Source: Sphingobium sp. EP60837
GTDB lineage: Bacteria; Pseudomonadota; Alphaproteobacteria; Sphingomonadales; Sphingomonadaceae
Assembly: GCF_001658005.1 (NCBI RefSeq)
Contig: NZ_CP015987.1
Location: 434,001 to 498,000, forward strand
DNA length: 64,000 bases
Direction: 5' to 3'
Shown piece by piece: positions 34,392-42,968 of the stretch. Both the position numbers and the translations under genes were made by a program. How positions within the stretch are numbered: the first letter of the stretch is position 1; every line of letters starts with the position of its first letter. The notes beneath the pieces were generated by a model. It made no database searches, was not told the origin of the DNA, and worked only from the letters and a program-made list of their open reading frames with translations.

Positions 34392-35825
34392 CTAAAGCCC
34401 CCAGATCGTCGCCAGCCCCAAAAAGGAAAAGAACCCCATCACATCGGTCATAGCGGTGACAAACACGGCCGACGAAACCGCAGGATCGATATTGAACCGG
34501 TCCAGCGTCACCGGCACCAATATCCCGGCCAGCCCAGCCACCAGATTGTTCGTCAGCATCGCCAGCGCGATCACGATCCCCAAATCATGATTGCCATAGA
34601 TCAGCCCCACCGCGATCCCGATCAAGATCCCCAATGCCGTTCCATTGGCGCTGGCGATCCGGAACTCGCGCACAATCTGCCGGATCGTATTGGAACTGGT
34701 CAGTTGATTGGTCGCCAGTGCACGCACCGCCACCGCCATGGTCTGCGTTCCCGCATTGCCGCCCATGCCCGACACGATCGGCATCAGCACGGCCAGCACG
34801 ACATATTTTGAGATAGTGGACTGGAACAATCCGACGACAGAAGCGGCCAGCACCGCCGTCCCCAGATTCACGACCAGCCAGGAAAGGCGCGTCCGAACCG
34901 TCTCCAGGATCGGCTGGTTGATGTCGCCCTCGCCCGCACCGGACAGGCGCAATATGTCCTCGCCCGCTTCTTCCGAAATGATGTGGACCACGTCATCGAC
35001 CGTGATCATGCCCACCAGCCGCCCACTCGCATCCACTACCGCAGCCGAAATCAGCGCATATTTCTGGAAACGCAGCGCCACTTCCTCCTGATCCATATCG
35101 ACCGGGATCAGCGTCTGCTCGCGCTTCATGACGTCCGCAATCGCGATCGACCGCGGGCAGGTAAGGATCCAGCTCAGCTGGCAGGTGCCGATCGGCTTAT
35201 GCGCCTCGTCCACCACGAAGATTTCCCAGAAATCGGTCGTCAGGTCGCGATTGTCGCGCAGATAGTCAATCACCTGCCCGACCGTCATATGCTCGGGCAC
35301 CGCGACCAGGTCGCGCTGCATCAAACGACCGGCGGATTCCTCCGGATAGGACAGCGCGCTTTCGATCGCAGCGCGATCTTCCGGGTCCAGCGCATCGAGC
35401 ACGGCCTGCTGATCGGCCGCCTCCATATCCTCGATGATCGCCACCGCGTCGTCTGTATCCAGTTCCGCGGCGAAGTCGGCGACCTGCTGCGGCTCAAGCG
35501 CGTCGAGCAGGTCGTCGCGCACATAGTCGTTGAGCTCGGACAGAACCTCCGCGCCCACCAGATCGCCCAGCGCCGCCGCAACATCGCCACGCCGGTCGGA
35601 TGGGGTCAGTTCCAGAAGGTCGGCGATATCCGCCGGGTGCAGCGGCGAAACCAGATCGCGCGCCCGGTCCCGGTCATCCTCTTCCACCGCGTCTAGAACG
35701 GCGGAAACAAAGTCCGGCCTCAGCCGGTCATCCTCGTCATGACGGGATTCCGGCTGCTCGACGGTCTTGTCGTCAGCAGCTAGGTCGTCCGGCCGGGGTT
35801 CGGCCATATCGGCTCGCTCGCTCAT
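34392..35825 (-). CDS. mgtE: Magnesium transporter MgtE
   Basis: 477-residue Mg2+ channel of the inner membrane. It has an N-terminal acidic MgtE_N domain (SPLHPADIADLLELT), then two CBS domains (about residues 150-280) that sense Mg2+. Five C-terminal helices include the pore segment GMGGNAGTQTMAV. The start at 35825 follows AGGGGAC. A longer frame to 35921 has no ribosome site. The N-terminal 45 residues are rich in Asp and Glu. An Mg2+-dependent leader was not evident upstream. Confidence 0.92.
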   Translation of the reverse strand: MSERADMAEPRPDDLAADDKTVEQPESRHDEDDRLRPDFVSAVLDAVEEDDRDRARDLVSPLHPADIADLLELTPSDRRGDVAAALGDLVGAEVLSELNDYVRDDLLDALEPQQVADFAAELDTDDAVAIIEDMEAADQQAVLDALDPEDRAAIESALSYPEESAGRLMQRDLVAVPEHMTVGQVIDYLRDNRDLTTDFWEIFVVDEAHKPIGTCQLSWILTCPRSIAIADVMKREQTLIPVDMDQEEVALRFQKYALISAAVVDASGRLVGMITVDDVVHIISEEAGEDILRLSGAGEGDINQPILETVRTRLSWLVVNLGTAVLAASVVGLFQSTISKYVVLAVLMPIVSGMGGNAGTQTMAVAVRALATNQLTSSNTIRQIVREFRIASANGTALGILIGIAVGLIYGNHDLGIVIALAMLTNNLVAGLAGILVPVTLDRFNIDPAVSSAVFVTAMTDVMGFFSFLGLATIWGL

Positions 35826-35982
35826 CGCGTCCCCTACTGTCCGGTTCCTGTAACATTTCGCTGCTTTTGCCGATGGAAGGGATAAATGCAATGCCTCAAA
35901 GGTTGATTGAGGCGCTTCCATCCCCCGCCTAACGCTCTATATGGACCAACATTTCCCCACTCCCCCGAAAGAGGAGATTTTC

Positions 35983-36435
35983 ATGGCCGACGAAACGCTC
36001 ACCCTCACCCTCGACAGCGGCGGCGATGTCGTCATCAAGCTGCGCCCCGACCTCGCTCCCGGCCATGTGGAACGCATCGCCCAACTCGCCAAGGAAGGCT
36101 TTTATGACGGCGTGGTCTTCCACCGCGTCATCCCCGGCTTCATGGCGCAGGGCGGCGACCCGACCGGCACCGGCATGGGTGGGTCCAAGCTGCCTGACCT
36201 GAAGGCTGAATTCAGCCGCGAACCCCATGTGCGCGGCGTTTGCTCCATGGCTCGTTCGTCGAACCCGAACAGCGCCAACAGCCAGTTCTTCATCTGCTTC
36301 GACGACGCCACCTTCCTCGACGGCCAATATACCGTCTGGGGCGAAGTCACCTCGGGCATGGAACATGTCGATGCCCTGCCCAAGGGCGAACCGCCCCGGA
36401 CCCCAGGCAAGATCCTGAAGGCGACAATTTCCTGA
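35983..36435 (+). CDS. Cyclophilin-type peptidyl-prolyl cis-trans isomerase
   Basis: 150-residue cyclophilin that catalyses proline isomerisation during folding. The active-site motif FHRVIPGFMAQGGDPTGTG carries the catalytic Arg. SMARSSNPNSANSQFFICF and FLDGQYTVWGEV complete the family pattern. There is no signal peptide, so it is the cytoplasmic PpiB type. GAGGAG precedes the ATG at 35983 by 7 bases. A strong terminator follows directly. Confidence 0.93.
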   Translation: MADETLTLTLDSGGDVVIKLRPDLAPGHVERIAQLAKEGFYDGVVFHRVIPGFMAQGGDPTGTGMGGSKLPDLKAEFSREPHVRGVCSMARSSNPNSANSQFFICFDDATFLDGQYTVWGEVTSGMEHVDALPKGEPPRTPGKILKATIS

Positions 36436-36443
36436 TAAAGCGG

Positions 36444-36478
36444 AGGGGGCCGATCCAAAGATCAGCCCCCTTCTTCGT
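36444..36478 (+). terminator. Rho-independent terminator after the cyclophilin gene
   Basis: GGGGGC (36445-36450) pairs with GCCCCC (36465-36470), extended inward by GATC/GATC with one bulge, around a CAAA loop. TTCTTCGTT follows. It lies 9 bases after the cyclophilin stop. Confidence 0.8.
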
Positions 36479-36552
36479 TAGAGCGTAATCCTGACCACCC
36501 GTTCGCTTCGAACAAAGTCGAGAGGCACAAGGCTCGCCCTTTCAGCTAATCG

Positions 36553-37209
36553 TCACTCCGAACCATTCCCCACGACCGCATTATCGGTCTCACCCTCAAC
36601 CGGGGCCACATAAGGCCCGATCGCCTCGATATGCCAGCGCCGGTCGGCTTTGCTCGACCCCGGCACATCATTGGCGCGCCGCAACGTGACCTGCCGCAGC
36701 CTGTACCAGGGCTTCCCATTGGCCGCGATCCGCCCATAGACTTGCACCGGCACGACGACATAGAGCGACCCTGCCGCGCCCTCCATCTGTCCGGGCGCAC
36801 CGACATTCGCGTGGATCTCACTGAAATTGCGGAATCGCCGGGCGAAGACCTCGTCTTCCTCGGCGCCCACCGCGCTCTCGTCGTTCCACAGGTCCTGCGC
36901 GTCGTCGAAACGCCGCGCCTCCAACAGGCCATAATAGCCCTGCACCACCTGGGCAGCGCCTTGCGGCCCCTTGGGATCGTTCGACCCTTCCTCCAGCGGC
37001 GTTCTGTCGTCCGGCAGGCCGCCCGGCGTTCCGGGTGCCGGCGGCTTGAGCGGCTCCAAGGCCGCCTGCGCCTCGGCGCGGAAGCTGTTCTCTACCTGGA
37101 CGGCATTGGCGCCGTTGGCGAGATTGTCGATCGCGCTTTCCTCCCGCCCGTCACAAGCGGCGAGCGAGAGGCATGCGATAAGCGCTGCTGCGCCGGTTCC
37201 AACCCGCAT
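36553..37209 (-). CDS. Predicted lipoprotein of unknown function
   Basis: 218 residues. A lipoprotein signal peptide MRVGTGAAALIACLSLAAC with lipobox LAAC is clear, so it is probably anchored in the envelope. The mature part has a Pro-rich linker, a helical segment with VQGYYGLLEARRFDDAQDLW and a beta-rich end including YVVVPVQVYGRI. This is compatible with an NTF2-like fold, though that is a guess. Its ATG overlaps the stop of the upstream lipoprotein gene (TGATG), so the start at 37209 is preferred over 37233. Confidence 0.75.
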   Translation of the reverse strand: MRVGTGAAALIACLSLAACDGREESAIDNLANGANAVQVENSFRAEAQAALEPLKPPAPGTPGGLPDDRTPLEEGSNDPKGPQGAAQVVQGYYGLLEARRFDDAQDLWNDESAVGAEEDEVFARRFRNFSEIHANVGAPGQMEGAAGSLYVVVPVQVYGRIAANGKPWYRLRQVTLRRANDVPGSSKADRRWHIEAIGPYVAPVEGETDNAVVGNGSE

Positions 37210-37784
37210 CAGCGGCGCAACGTCCCGCGCCAATGATCCCCATCGGATCGCCTGTCTCGCGTCTCACCGGAATCACCCGACCGGCCACCGCCCCAGCTGC
37301 CGCGCGGGCTGCCCGCACGCGGTTCACTGCGCGTCACCGGCGGACTGGCCGTAGCACCCGCGCCATCGCGGTCGCGCCAGCGGCGGCCCTGCCAAGACTG
37401 CTCCTGCCGGCGCTGACCCTGCCAAGTGCGGCCTTGATCAGGCTGCGCCAGGCTGCCGCGCCAATGCCCGCCCTGCTGAGCCTGTCCGCGCCTGCCTTCC
37501 CAATAACGGCGCTGGCTGTCGTTCCAACGGTGGCGGCGACCGCCCCGGTCGAAGACATAGTAGCCGCTGCCGGGATAATAATAATCGCCATACCAGCCAT
37601 AAGTGGGGCCGTAATAGCCGGGGCCCCAATAATCATCATAATAGCCGCCATAATAGCCGCTGCCATAATAACCCGAACCCACACTCACGCCGCCATAATA
37701 GCCATCGTCATAGGCGCAGCCGCCCAAGGCGACCGCACCTGCAAGGCCAATCGCAGCCAGAAACTTCTGTCCGGACCACGTCAT
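37209..37784 (-). CDS. Gly/Tyr-rich predicted lipoprotein
   Basis: 191 residues. The signal peptide from MTWSGQKFLAAIGL ends at lipobox ALGGC. The mature N-terminal 60 residues are a low-complexity Gly-Tyr-Asp region with repeats of YYG and GYY. The C-terminal half is rich in Arg, Gln and Trp with WQGRR-like repeats, giving opposite charge. No catalytic domain was recognised. It may be a surface or scaffold lipoprotein of the kind annotated as YXGXW/RcnB-like in sphingomonads. GGAGAGAG precedes the ATG at 37784. Confidence 0.72.
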   Translation of the reverse strand: MTWSGQKFLAAIGLAGAVALGGCAYDDGYYGGVSVGSGYYGSGYYGGYYDDYWGPGYYGPTYGWYGDYYYPGSGYYVFDRGGRRHRWNDSQRRYWEGRRGQAQQGGHWRGSLAQPDQGRTWQGQRRQEQSWQGRRWRDRDGAGATASPPVTRSEPRAGSPRGSWGGGRSGDSGETRDRRSDGDHWRGTLRR

Positions 37785-38025
37785 CGCCTCTCTCCTTTTC
37801 TCCAATATGGGCAGGATAACGTCTCCCGGTTGAATTGGTTGTGAATGAAGAGACGAAGAAGCTCACTTCGCGTTCATCCATGCTTCATCGTCGGAAAGGG
37901 ATGAACCGTTTGCATAAGCGCTGGACAGACCGCCTGGCGCGCTGTCTTATCCGCTTCGGCCTTCCTTCCAGGAGGCCAGGGGTTCGGGGCGGCGTTGGAC
38001 TGCAGCCGTCCCGAATTCCCTTATC
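37785..38025. other. Intergenic region between ppc and the lipoprotein pair
   Basis: 241 bases after the ppc stop and before the lipoprotein start, both on the minus strand. It must hold the promoter of the lipoprotein genes. No ORF, dyad or clear terminator was recognised. Confidence 0.3.
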
Positions 38026-40722
38026 TTACCCGCTGTTGCGCAGCGCCGTCGCGATCGCGTTGATCGACAGCTCGATGCCCTCCTTGATCCGCGCATCATC
38101 CTCCCCGCCGCGATGCCGCTTCATCAGTTCCACCTGCAGCAGGTTGAGCGGCTCGATATAGGGCAGGCGCAGTCGGATCGATTCATCCAACTTGGGATTC
38201 TTCTCCAGCAGTCGCGACTGCCCCGTTGCCGCCAGCAGCCCGTCATGGGTCAGCTGCCACCCCTCGCGAATACGTTCGAATATCGCAGCACCGCCCGCCT
38301 GATCCTCGACCAGCGGCAGATAATGGGCGGCGATCCCGAGGTCCGACTTCGCCAGCACCATCTCCAGATTGGCGAGCGCCGACTGCAGGAACGCCCAGCT
38401 CTGCGCCATGTCCGCCAGCAGCGCCTTGTCACGGAAAGCGTCGAACGCCTGCCCCATGCCATACCAGCCCGGCAGCATCACCCGCGCCTGCGACCAGCTG
38501 AACACCCAGGGGATGGCGCGCAGATCCTCGATCCGGGTGCTCTTCGTCCGGCTGGCGGGCCGCGAGCCGATCTTCAAGCCGGAAATCTCCTGAATCGGCG
38601 TCAGCTCGCGGAAGAACTCCTTGAACCCCTGCGTCCCATAAACAAGGTCGCGATAGGCGGCGAAAGCGGTCTTCGACAGCTCATCCATCGCCGCCGCAAA
38701 GCGCGCCGCATCCCGGTCCGAAATCCCCTCCGGTTCTAGGCTGGCGAGCAGCGTCGCGCTCGTCATCGCCTCCAAATTGGTCATTGCGACATCGCGCGTG
38801 CCGAATTTCGCCGCGATCACCTCGCCCTGTTCGGTGATGCGGATGCGTCCCTGCACCGTGCCCTTGGGCTGCGCCTGGATCGCGGCAAAGGATGACCCGC
38901 CACCGCGCCCCACCGCGCCGCCCCGGCCATGGAACAGCTGCATCGCCGTCCCCGCCTTCTCGAACACCGGCGCCAGCGCCTTGCTCGCCTGATAAAGCGA
39001 CCAGGTAGAGGTGATGTACCCACCATCCTTGTTGCTGTCGGAATAGCCGATCATCACTTCTTGATGGCCCCGCTCGCGCACCACGCCCGCAATCTCGGGT
39101 AGCCCGAAATAGGCCGCCATGATGCTGGGCGCGGCCTCAAGGTCGGCGATCGTCTCGAATAGCGGCACCGCCATGATCGCCGCCTGCGCAGGGGCATCAC
39201 CCTTCGTCGCGCGCCACAACCCCGCCTCCTTCAGCAGCAGGTTGACCTCCAACAGATCAGAAACGCTCTCCGCCTTGGAGATGATATAATGACTAATGCA
39301 GGCCGGACCGTAGATGCGATGCGCCTCCGCCGCCGCCTGCACGATCGCCAGTTCGGACGCGGTCTCCTCAGAATATTCCGAAAAGCGCGACCCTAAAGGC
39401 CGGTTGCTTGCCAGCTCCCGCCGCAGCAGCGCGATCCGCGCATATTCATCGAGCGCGGCATAATCTTCCTGCACGTCCGCCACCTTCAGCAGCTCCGCAA
39501 CGACGCGCTCATGCACATCGCTATTCTGCCGCATGTCGAGCGTGGCGAGATGGAAGCCGAATGTTTCCACCGCCCGGATCAGCCGCCCCAGTGCGCCCCC
39601 CGTCGCCAGCGCGCCGTCACCCTCGCTCGCTAGCCCCTGCGCTACCGTCACCAGATCGCGCCGCAAGTCGCCCGGCTGCGCATAGGGCTCGCCGTCCAGT
39701 CGCGAAGGGCGTGGCGGCTCCTTGCCCACCAGCGTGCGATAGGTCGCCGCCAGCCGCGCATAAATGCCCGAAATCGCCCGCCGATAGGGCTCATCCTGTC
39801 GGCTGGGCGAGCTATCCCCGCTTGCCTCCGCCAGTGCCAGCACGCCGTCCGGCACATGCGCCAACTCGGTGGACAACGACAGTTCCGCCCCCAGCGCATG
39901 CAGCGCGTCGAGATAAAAGGCGACCGCCGCCTCGCATCCCCGCGCCAATGCTGATCGCAATTGCGGCGCCTGGACGAAGGGATTGCCGTCCCGGTCCCCG
40001 CCAATCCAGTTGCCCACCCGCAGGAAGCTCGGCGGCCGCACGCCCAATACCCGCTCCCATCGCGCATAAAGCGCAGGCAGCACCGGCAGGAACACGTCGC
40101 GGAAATAGGTCAGGACATTGTCGATCTCGTCCTGCACGAACAGCTTCTGCCGCCGCAGCGGCCGCGTCTGCCACAACAGCGCAATCTGCCGGGCGATCGC
40201 TTCGTCCAGATTCTCGCCATCTTCCGTCTCGCTGCGCCCCGCATCCTTCAGCAGCATCAGGTCGGCGATGCGGTTCTTATGATCGATCATGCTCTTGCGC
40301 CGCACCTCGGTCGGGTGGGCGGTCAGCACCGGGACGATCAGCGAATGGTTGAGCAGCGAAAGCACAGCATCCCGATCGACCCCATGCCCCTCCAGCCGCT
40401 CGATGGCCGAAGCCACATCGGCGTCCGGATCGGCCGCCACGCCTTGCCGGTCCTCGGCCAGATTGGCGAGCATCGAAAACAGCATGAACCCCCGAACGAA
40501 GGATAGCGTATCATCCAGGCTCAGCGCCTCCAGCCCGGTATCCACCACATCCGCGCCGTGCAGCCCCCGCGCCCGATCGACCGACGCGGACCGGATATAT
40601 TCCGTCTGCCGATACAGCCGATCTCCGCCATAGGCCCGGATCACATCGCCGAGCAGGCGGCCGAGATACCGAATGTCCGGATTTTGCGTAACCGCCGGAA
40701 CGGGGGAGGAAAGAGTCGCCAT
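38026..40722 (-). CDS. ppc: Phosphoenolpyruvate carboxylase
   Basis: 898-residue anaplerotic enzyme that carboxylates PEP with bicarbonate to oxaloacetate. VLTAHPTEVRRKSM near residue 148 carries the catalytic His. GYSDSNKDGGY and FHGRGGAVGRGGGSS are the two signature motifs. The length is normal. The ATG at 40722 is favoured by homology position, though it lacks a good ribosome site. A start at 40758 would add MTRRLLRRSIDF. The gene is divergent from the HerA-like gene. Confidence 0.95.
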   Translation of the reverse strand: MATLSSPVPAVTQNPDIRYLGRLLGDVIRAYGGDRLYRQTEYIRSASVDRARGLHGADVVDTGLEALSLDDTLSFVRGFMLFSMLANLAEDRQGVAADPDADVASAIERLEGHGVDRDAVLSLLNHSLIVPVLTAHPTEVRRKSMIDHKNRIADLMLLKDAGRSETEDGENLDEAIARQIALLWQTRPLRRQKLFVQDEIDNVLTYFRDVFLPVLPALYARWERVLGVRPPSFLRVGNWIGGDRDGNPFVQAPQLRSALARGCEAAVAFYLDALHALGAELSLSTELAHVPDGVLALAEASGDSSPSRQDEPYRRAISGIYARLAATYRTLVGKEPPRPSRLDGEPYAQPGDLRRDLVTVAQGLASEGDGALATGGALGRLIRAVETFGFHLATLDMRQNSDVHERVVAELLKVADVQEDYAALDEYARIALLRRELASNRPLGSRFSEYSEETASELAIVQAAAEAHRIYGPACISHYIISKAESVSDLLEVNLLLKEAGLWRATKGDAPAQAAIMAVPLFETIADLEAAPSIMAAYFGLPEIAGVVRERGHQEVMIGYSDSNKDGGYITSTWSLYQASKALAPVFEKAGTAMQLFHGRGGAVGRGGGSSFAAIQAQPKGTVQGRIRITEQGEVIAAKFGTRDVAMTNLEAMTSATLLASLEPEGISDRDAARFAAAMDELSKTAFAAYRDLVYGTQGFKEFFRELTPIQEISGLKIGSRPASRTKSTRIEDLRAIPWVFSWSQARVMLPGWYGMGQAFDAFRDKALLADMAQSWAFLQSALANLEMVLAKSDLGIAAHYLPLVEDQAGGAAIFERIREGWQLTHDGLLAATGQSRLLEKNPKLDESIRLRLPYIEPLNLLQVELMKRHRGGEDDARIKEGIELSINAIATALRNSG

Positions 40723-40892
40723 GAAATCGATGCTGCGCCGCAACAATCGCCGGGTCAAGCCTCGTAACGCCCCACCCTCGTTCGGGCTGAGCCTGGCGAT
40801 GCCCGCGCACCACCTTCACAAGTTCACCCCGAAGCTGTGCTGACGCCACACAATCCTTGCGCGAATCCCACCGCCTGGGCCAAAGGACATAT

Positions 40893-42347
40893 GTGACCGC
40901 CACCATCAGCATAGGAACCGACGGCAACGGCAACCCCGTTCCGATCGACGTCGAGGAATTGCTCGCCACCCGCCTGCTCGTTCAGGGCAATTCGGGCTCC
41001 GGCAAGTCGCACCTCCTCCGCCGTTTGCTGGAGGAAAGCGCGTCCCTGGTCCAGCAGGTAGTCATCGATCCCGAAGGCGATTTCGTCACCCTCGCCGACG
41101 AATACGGCCACGTCGTCATCGACGCGGGCGATTATAATGAGCGCGAGATCGTCAAGATGGCCGCGCGCATCCGCGAACATCGCGCGTCGGTGGTCCTCAG
41201 CCTCGAAAGCCTGGAGTTGGAGGCGCAGATGAAATGCGCCGCGACCTTCCTCTCCACCCTGTTCGACGCCCCGCGCGACCATTGGTATCCCGCCCTCGTC
41301 GTGGTGGACGAAGCACAAATGTTCGCCCCGGTCGCCGCGGGAGACGTGTCCGACGAAGCCCGCCGCCTCAGCCTCGCCGCCATGACCAACCTCATGTGCC
41401 GGGGCCGCAAGCGCGGCCTTGCGGGCGTCATCGCCACCCAGCGCCTTGCCAAGCTCGCCAAGAATGTCGCGGCCGAAGCGTCGAATTTCCTGATGGGCCG
41501 CACCTTCCTCGACATCGACATGGCCCGCGCCGCCGACTTGCTGGGCATGGAGCGCCGCCAGGCCGAACAGATACGTGACCTGGAACGCGGCCGCTTCCTC
41601 GCGCTCGGCCCCGCCATCTGCCGCCGCCCGGTCGCGGTGAAGATTGGCACGGTCAAAACCAGCACGCGCGGCGGCACCCACAAGCTGATGCCGCCGCCTG
41701 CCGCAGCAACCGAAAATATGCAGGAACTGCTCTTCGCCAGCGCAGGCGAGGACGACGCGCTGCCGCCTCCGCCGCCCCGCGCCGACCCGCCGCCGCTACC
41801 GGCCGAGGAACTGATGCGCGCGCTCGCCAACGCCCCTTCGGCCAAGCCCGCCGCGCCCGAACTCGACTTCGGCCAGAATGAGCCCGTGGTCATCGCCGTC
41901 CTCGGAGAGATCGTCGCCGACCTTGGCGACGCGCAGCCCAGCGTCTCGACCCTCTATCAGGATTTCGGCGTCCGCTGCCGCATGAAGGGGCTGCGCACGC
42001 CCCCGCTCGACCTCTCCGCCTTCCGCAAGCGTTTCGCGATGGCGCAGGCGGGCATGTTCGACGCCGCTGATCCGCGTTGGGACGATGCGATGAAGGCCGC
42101 ACAACCCCTGCCCGAAGACATGCTCGCGCCCTTCCTCCTCATCGCGCGCGCGGCGATGCAGGGCCTGCCCTGCCCCGACGATGCCGCCCTCGCCCGAGCC
42201 TATGGCACCAGCTCGCCCGGCCGCGTCCGCCGCCTCATCGACTATATGGAAAAGATCGGCGTCATCGTCGCCCGCACCGATTTTGGCGGCCGACGCTCGA
42301 TTGGCGTGCCTCAACTCGGCCTCTCCACCGCAGCGGCCGAAGGATGA
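40893..42347 (+). CDS. HerA-like (DUF87) ATP-binding protein
   Basis: 484-residue P-loop ATPase of the HerA/FtsK clade. Walker A GNSGSGKSH lies at about residues 32-40 and Walker B ALVVVDEAQMF near 140. The Arg-rich segment MCRGRKRGLAGVIATQRLAKLAKN follows. A Pro-rich linker (about residues 285-310) leads to a C-terminal helical domain of unknown role. HerA proteins are hexameric DNA translocases, usually with NurA, but no NurA-like gene is adjacent. The start is a GTG preceded by AAAGGA. It overlaps the phosphatase gene by ATGA. Confidence 0.82.
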   Translation: MTATISIGTDGNGNPVPIDVEELLATRLLVQGNSGSGKSHLLRRLLEESASLVQQVVIDPEGDFVTLADEYGHVVIDAGDYNEREIVKMAARIREHRASVVLSLESLELEAQMKCAATFLSTLFDAPRDHWYPALVVVDEAQMFAPVAAGDVSDEARRLSLAAMTNLMCRGRKRGLAGVIATQRLAKLAKNVAAEASNFLMGRTFLDIDMARAADLLGMERRQAEQIRDLERGRFLALGPAICRRPVAVKIGTVKTSTRGGTHKLMPPPAAATENMQELLFASAGEDDALPPPPPRADPPPLPAEELMRALANAPSAKPAAPELDFGQNEPVVIAVLGEIVADLGDAQPSVSTLYQDFGVRCRMKGLRTPPLDLSAFRKRFAMAQAGMFDAADPRWDDAMKAAQPLPEDMLAPFLLIARAAMQGLPCPDDAALARAYGTSSPGRVRRLIDYMEKIGVIVARTDFGGRRSIGVPQLGLSTAAAEG

Positions 42348-42811
42348 GCATCTCCGTCCTCTTCGTCTGCCTTGGCAATATCTGCCGCTCACCCCTCGCG
42401 GAAGCGGCCTTGCGCGCCGAAGCCGAACGTGCGGGACTGTCCATCAAAGTGGACTCGGCGGGCACCGGCGACTGGCATGTCGATTGCCCACCCGACAAAC
42501 GCGCACAAGCCGTCGCCCTCCGCAACGGCATAGACATATCCAACTATAGGGGCCGCCAGGTCACCGCGCAGGATTTCCACCGTTTCGACCACATCTTCGC
42601 CCTCGACGCGGACAATCTGCAAAACCTCCGCCGCATCCGCCCCTCCGACGGCACCGCCGACCTCCGCCTCCTCATGGACCTCGTCCCCGGCCGAGAAGGC
42701 ACCAGCGTCACCGACCCCTATTTCGGTGAGGATGCAGGCTTTGACGAAACCTGGGGAGATGTAACCAGAGCGGCAAAGGCCCTCATCGAACGGCTAAAGG
42801 GCTCCTTATAG
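42344..42811 (+). CDS. Low-molecular-weight protein-tyrosine phosphatase
   Basis: 155-residue cytoplasmic phosphatase. The P-loop VCLGNICRS at residues 8-16 has the nucleophilic Cys and the binding Arg. DPYFGEDAGF near residue 127 holds the general-acid Asp. The fold and length are standard. The ATG overlaps the previous stop, so it is translated with the HerA-like ATPase. This differs from the usual capsule-locus Wzb context. The target is unknown. Confidence 0.9.
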   Translation: MSISVLFVCLGNICRSPLAEAALRAEAERAGLSIKVDSAGTGDWHVDCPPDKRAQAVALRNGIDISNYRGRQVTAQDFHRFDHIFALDADNLQNLRRIRPSDGTADLRLLMDLVPGREGTSVTDPYFGEDAGFDETWGDVTRAAKALIERLKGSL

Positions 42812-42826
42812 CCCCTCCACTTCAGG

Positions 42827-42854
42827 TTCAAACGAGGCATGTGACTCGTTTGAA
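42827..42854. terminator. Perfect hairpin after the phosphatase gene
   Basis: TTCAAACGAG (42827-42836) pairs perfectly with CTCGTTTGAA (42845-42854) around an 8-base loop, 15 bases after the phosphatase stop. A run of G rather than T follows, so it may be a factor-assisted terminator or a protein-binding dyad. Confidence 0.5.
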
Positions 42855-42946
42855 GGGTTGGGGTGGCTCTGGCACGGCATACCCCTTCCATCCGCAGGCG
42901 CTCCCCCTCCGCCCGAGAAGATATAGCTATTTCCTACCCGCCAATC

Positions 42947-42968
42947 TCATGATACACCTGCATCATGA
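42947..42968. promoter_or_regulatory. Palindrome overlapping the chrB start codon
   Basis: TCATGAT (42947-42953) and ATCATGA (42962-42968) form a perfect 7-base dyad with an 8-base spacer. The right arm contains the chrB ATG (42965). ChrB proteins are reported as chromate-responsive regulators of chr operons, so this is a good candidate autoregulatory operator. No Shine-Dalgarno sequence precedes the ATG. Confidence 0.5.

Noticed and set aside
37233..37844. Ala/Ile-rich 203-codon plus-strand frame resembling a membrane protein
   Set aside because: It is the mirror of the Gly/Tyr-rich lipoprotein gene; the repetitive Ile/Ala pattern comes from complementing GGYY codons.
37835..38161. 108-codon plus-strand frame in the ppc downstream region
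   Set aside because: It overlaps the end of ppc on the opposite strand, has no ribosome site and no recognisable sequence.
39408..40352. 314-codon plus-strand frame
   Set aside because: It is antisense to ppc and of Pro/Ala/Arg-rich low-complexity composition.
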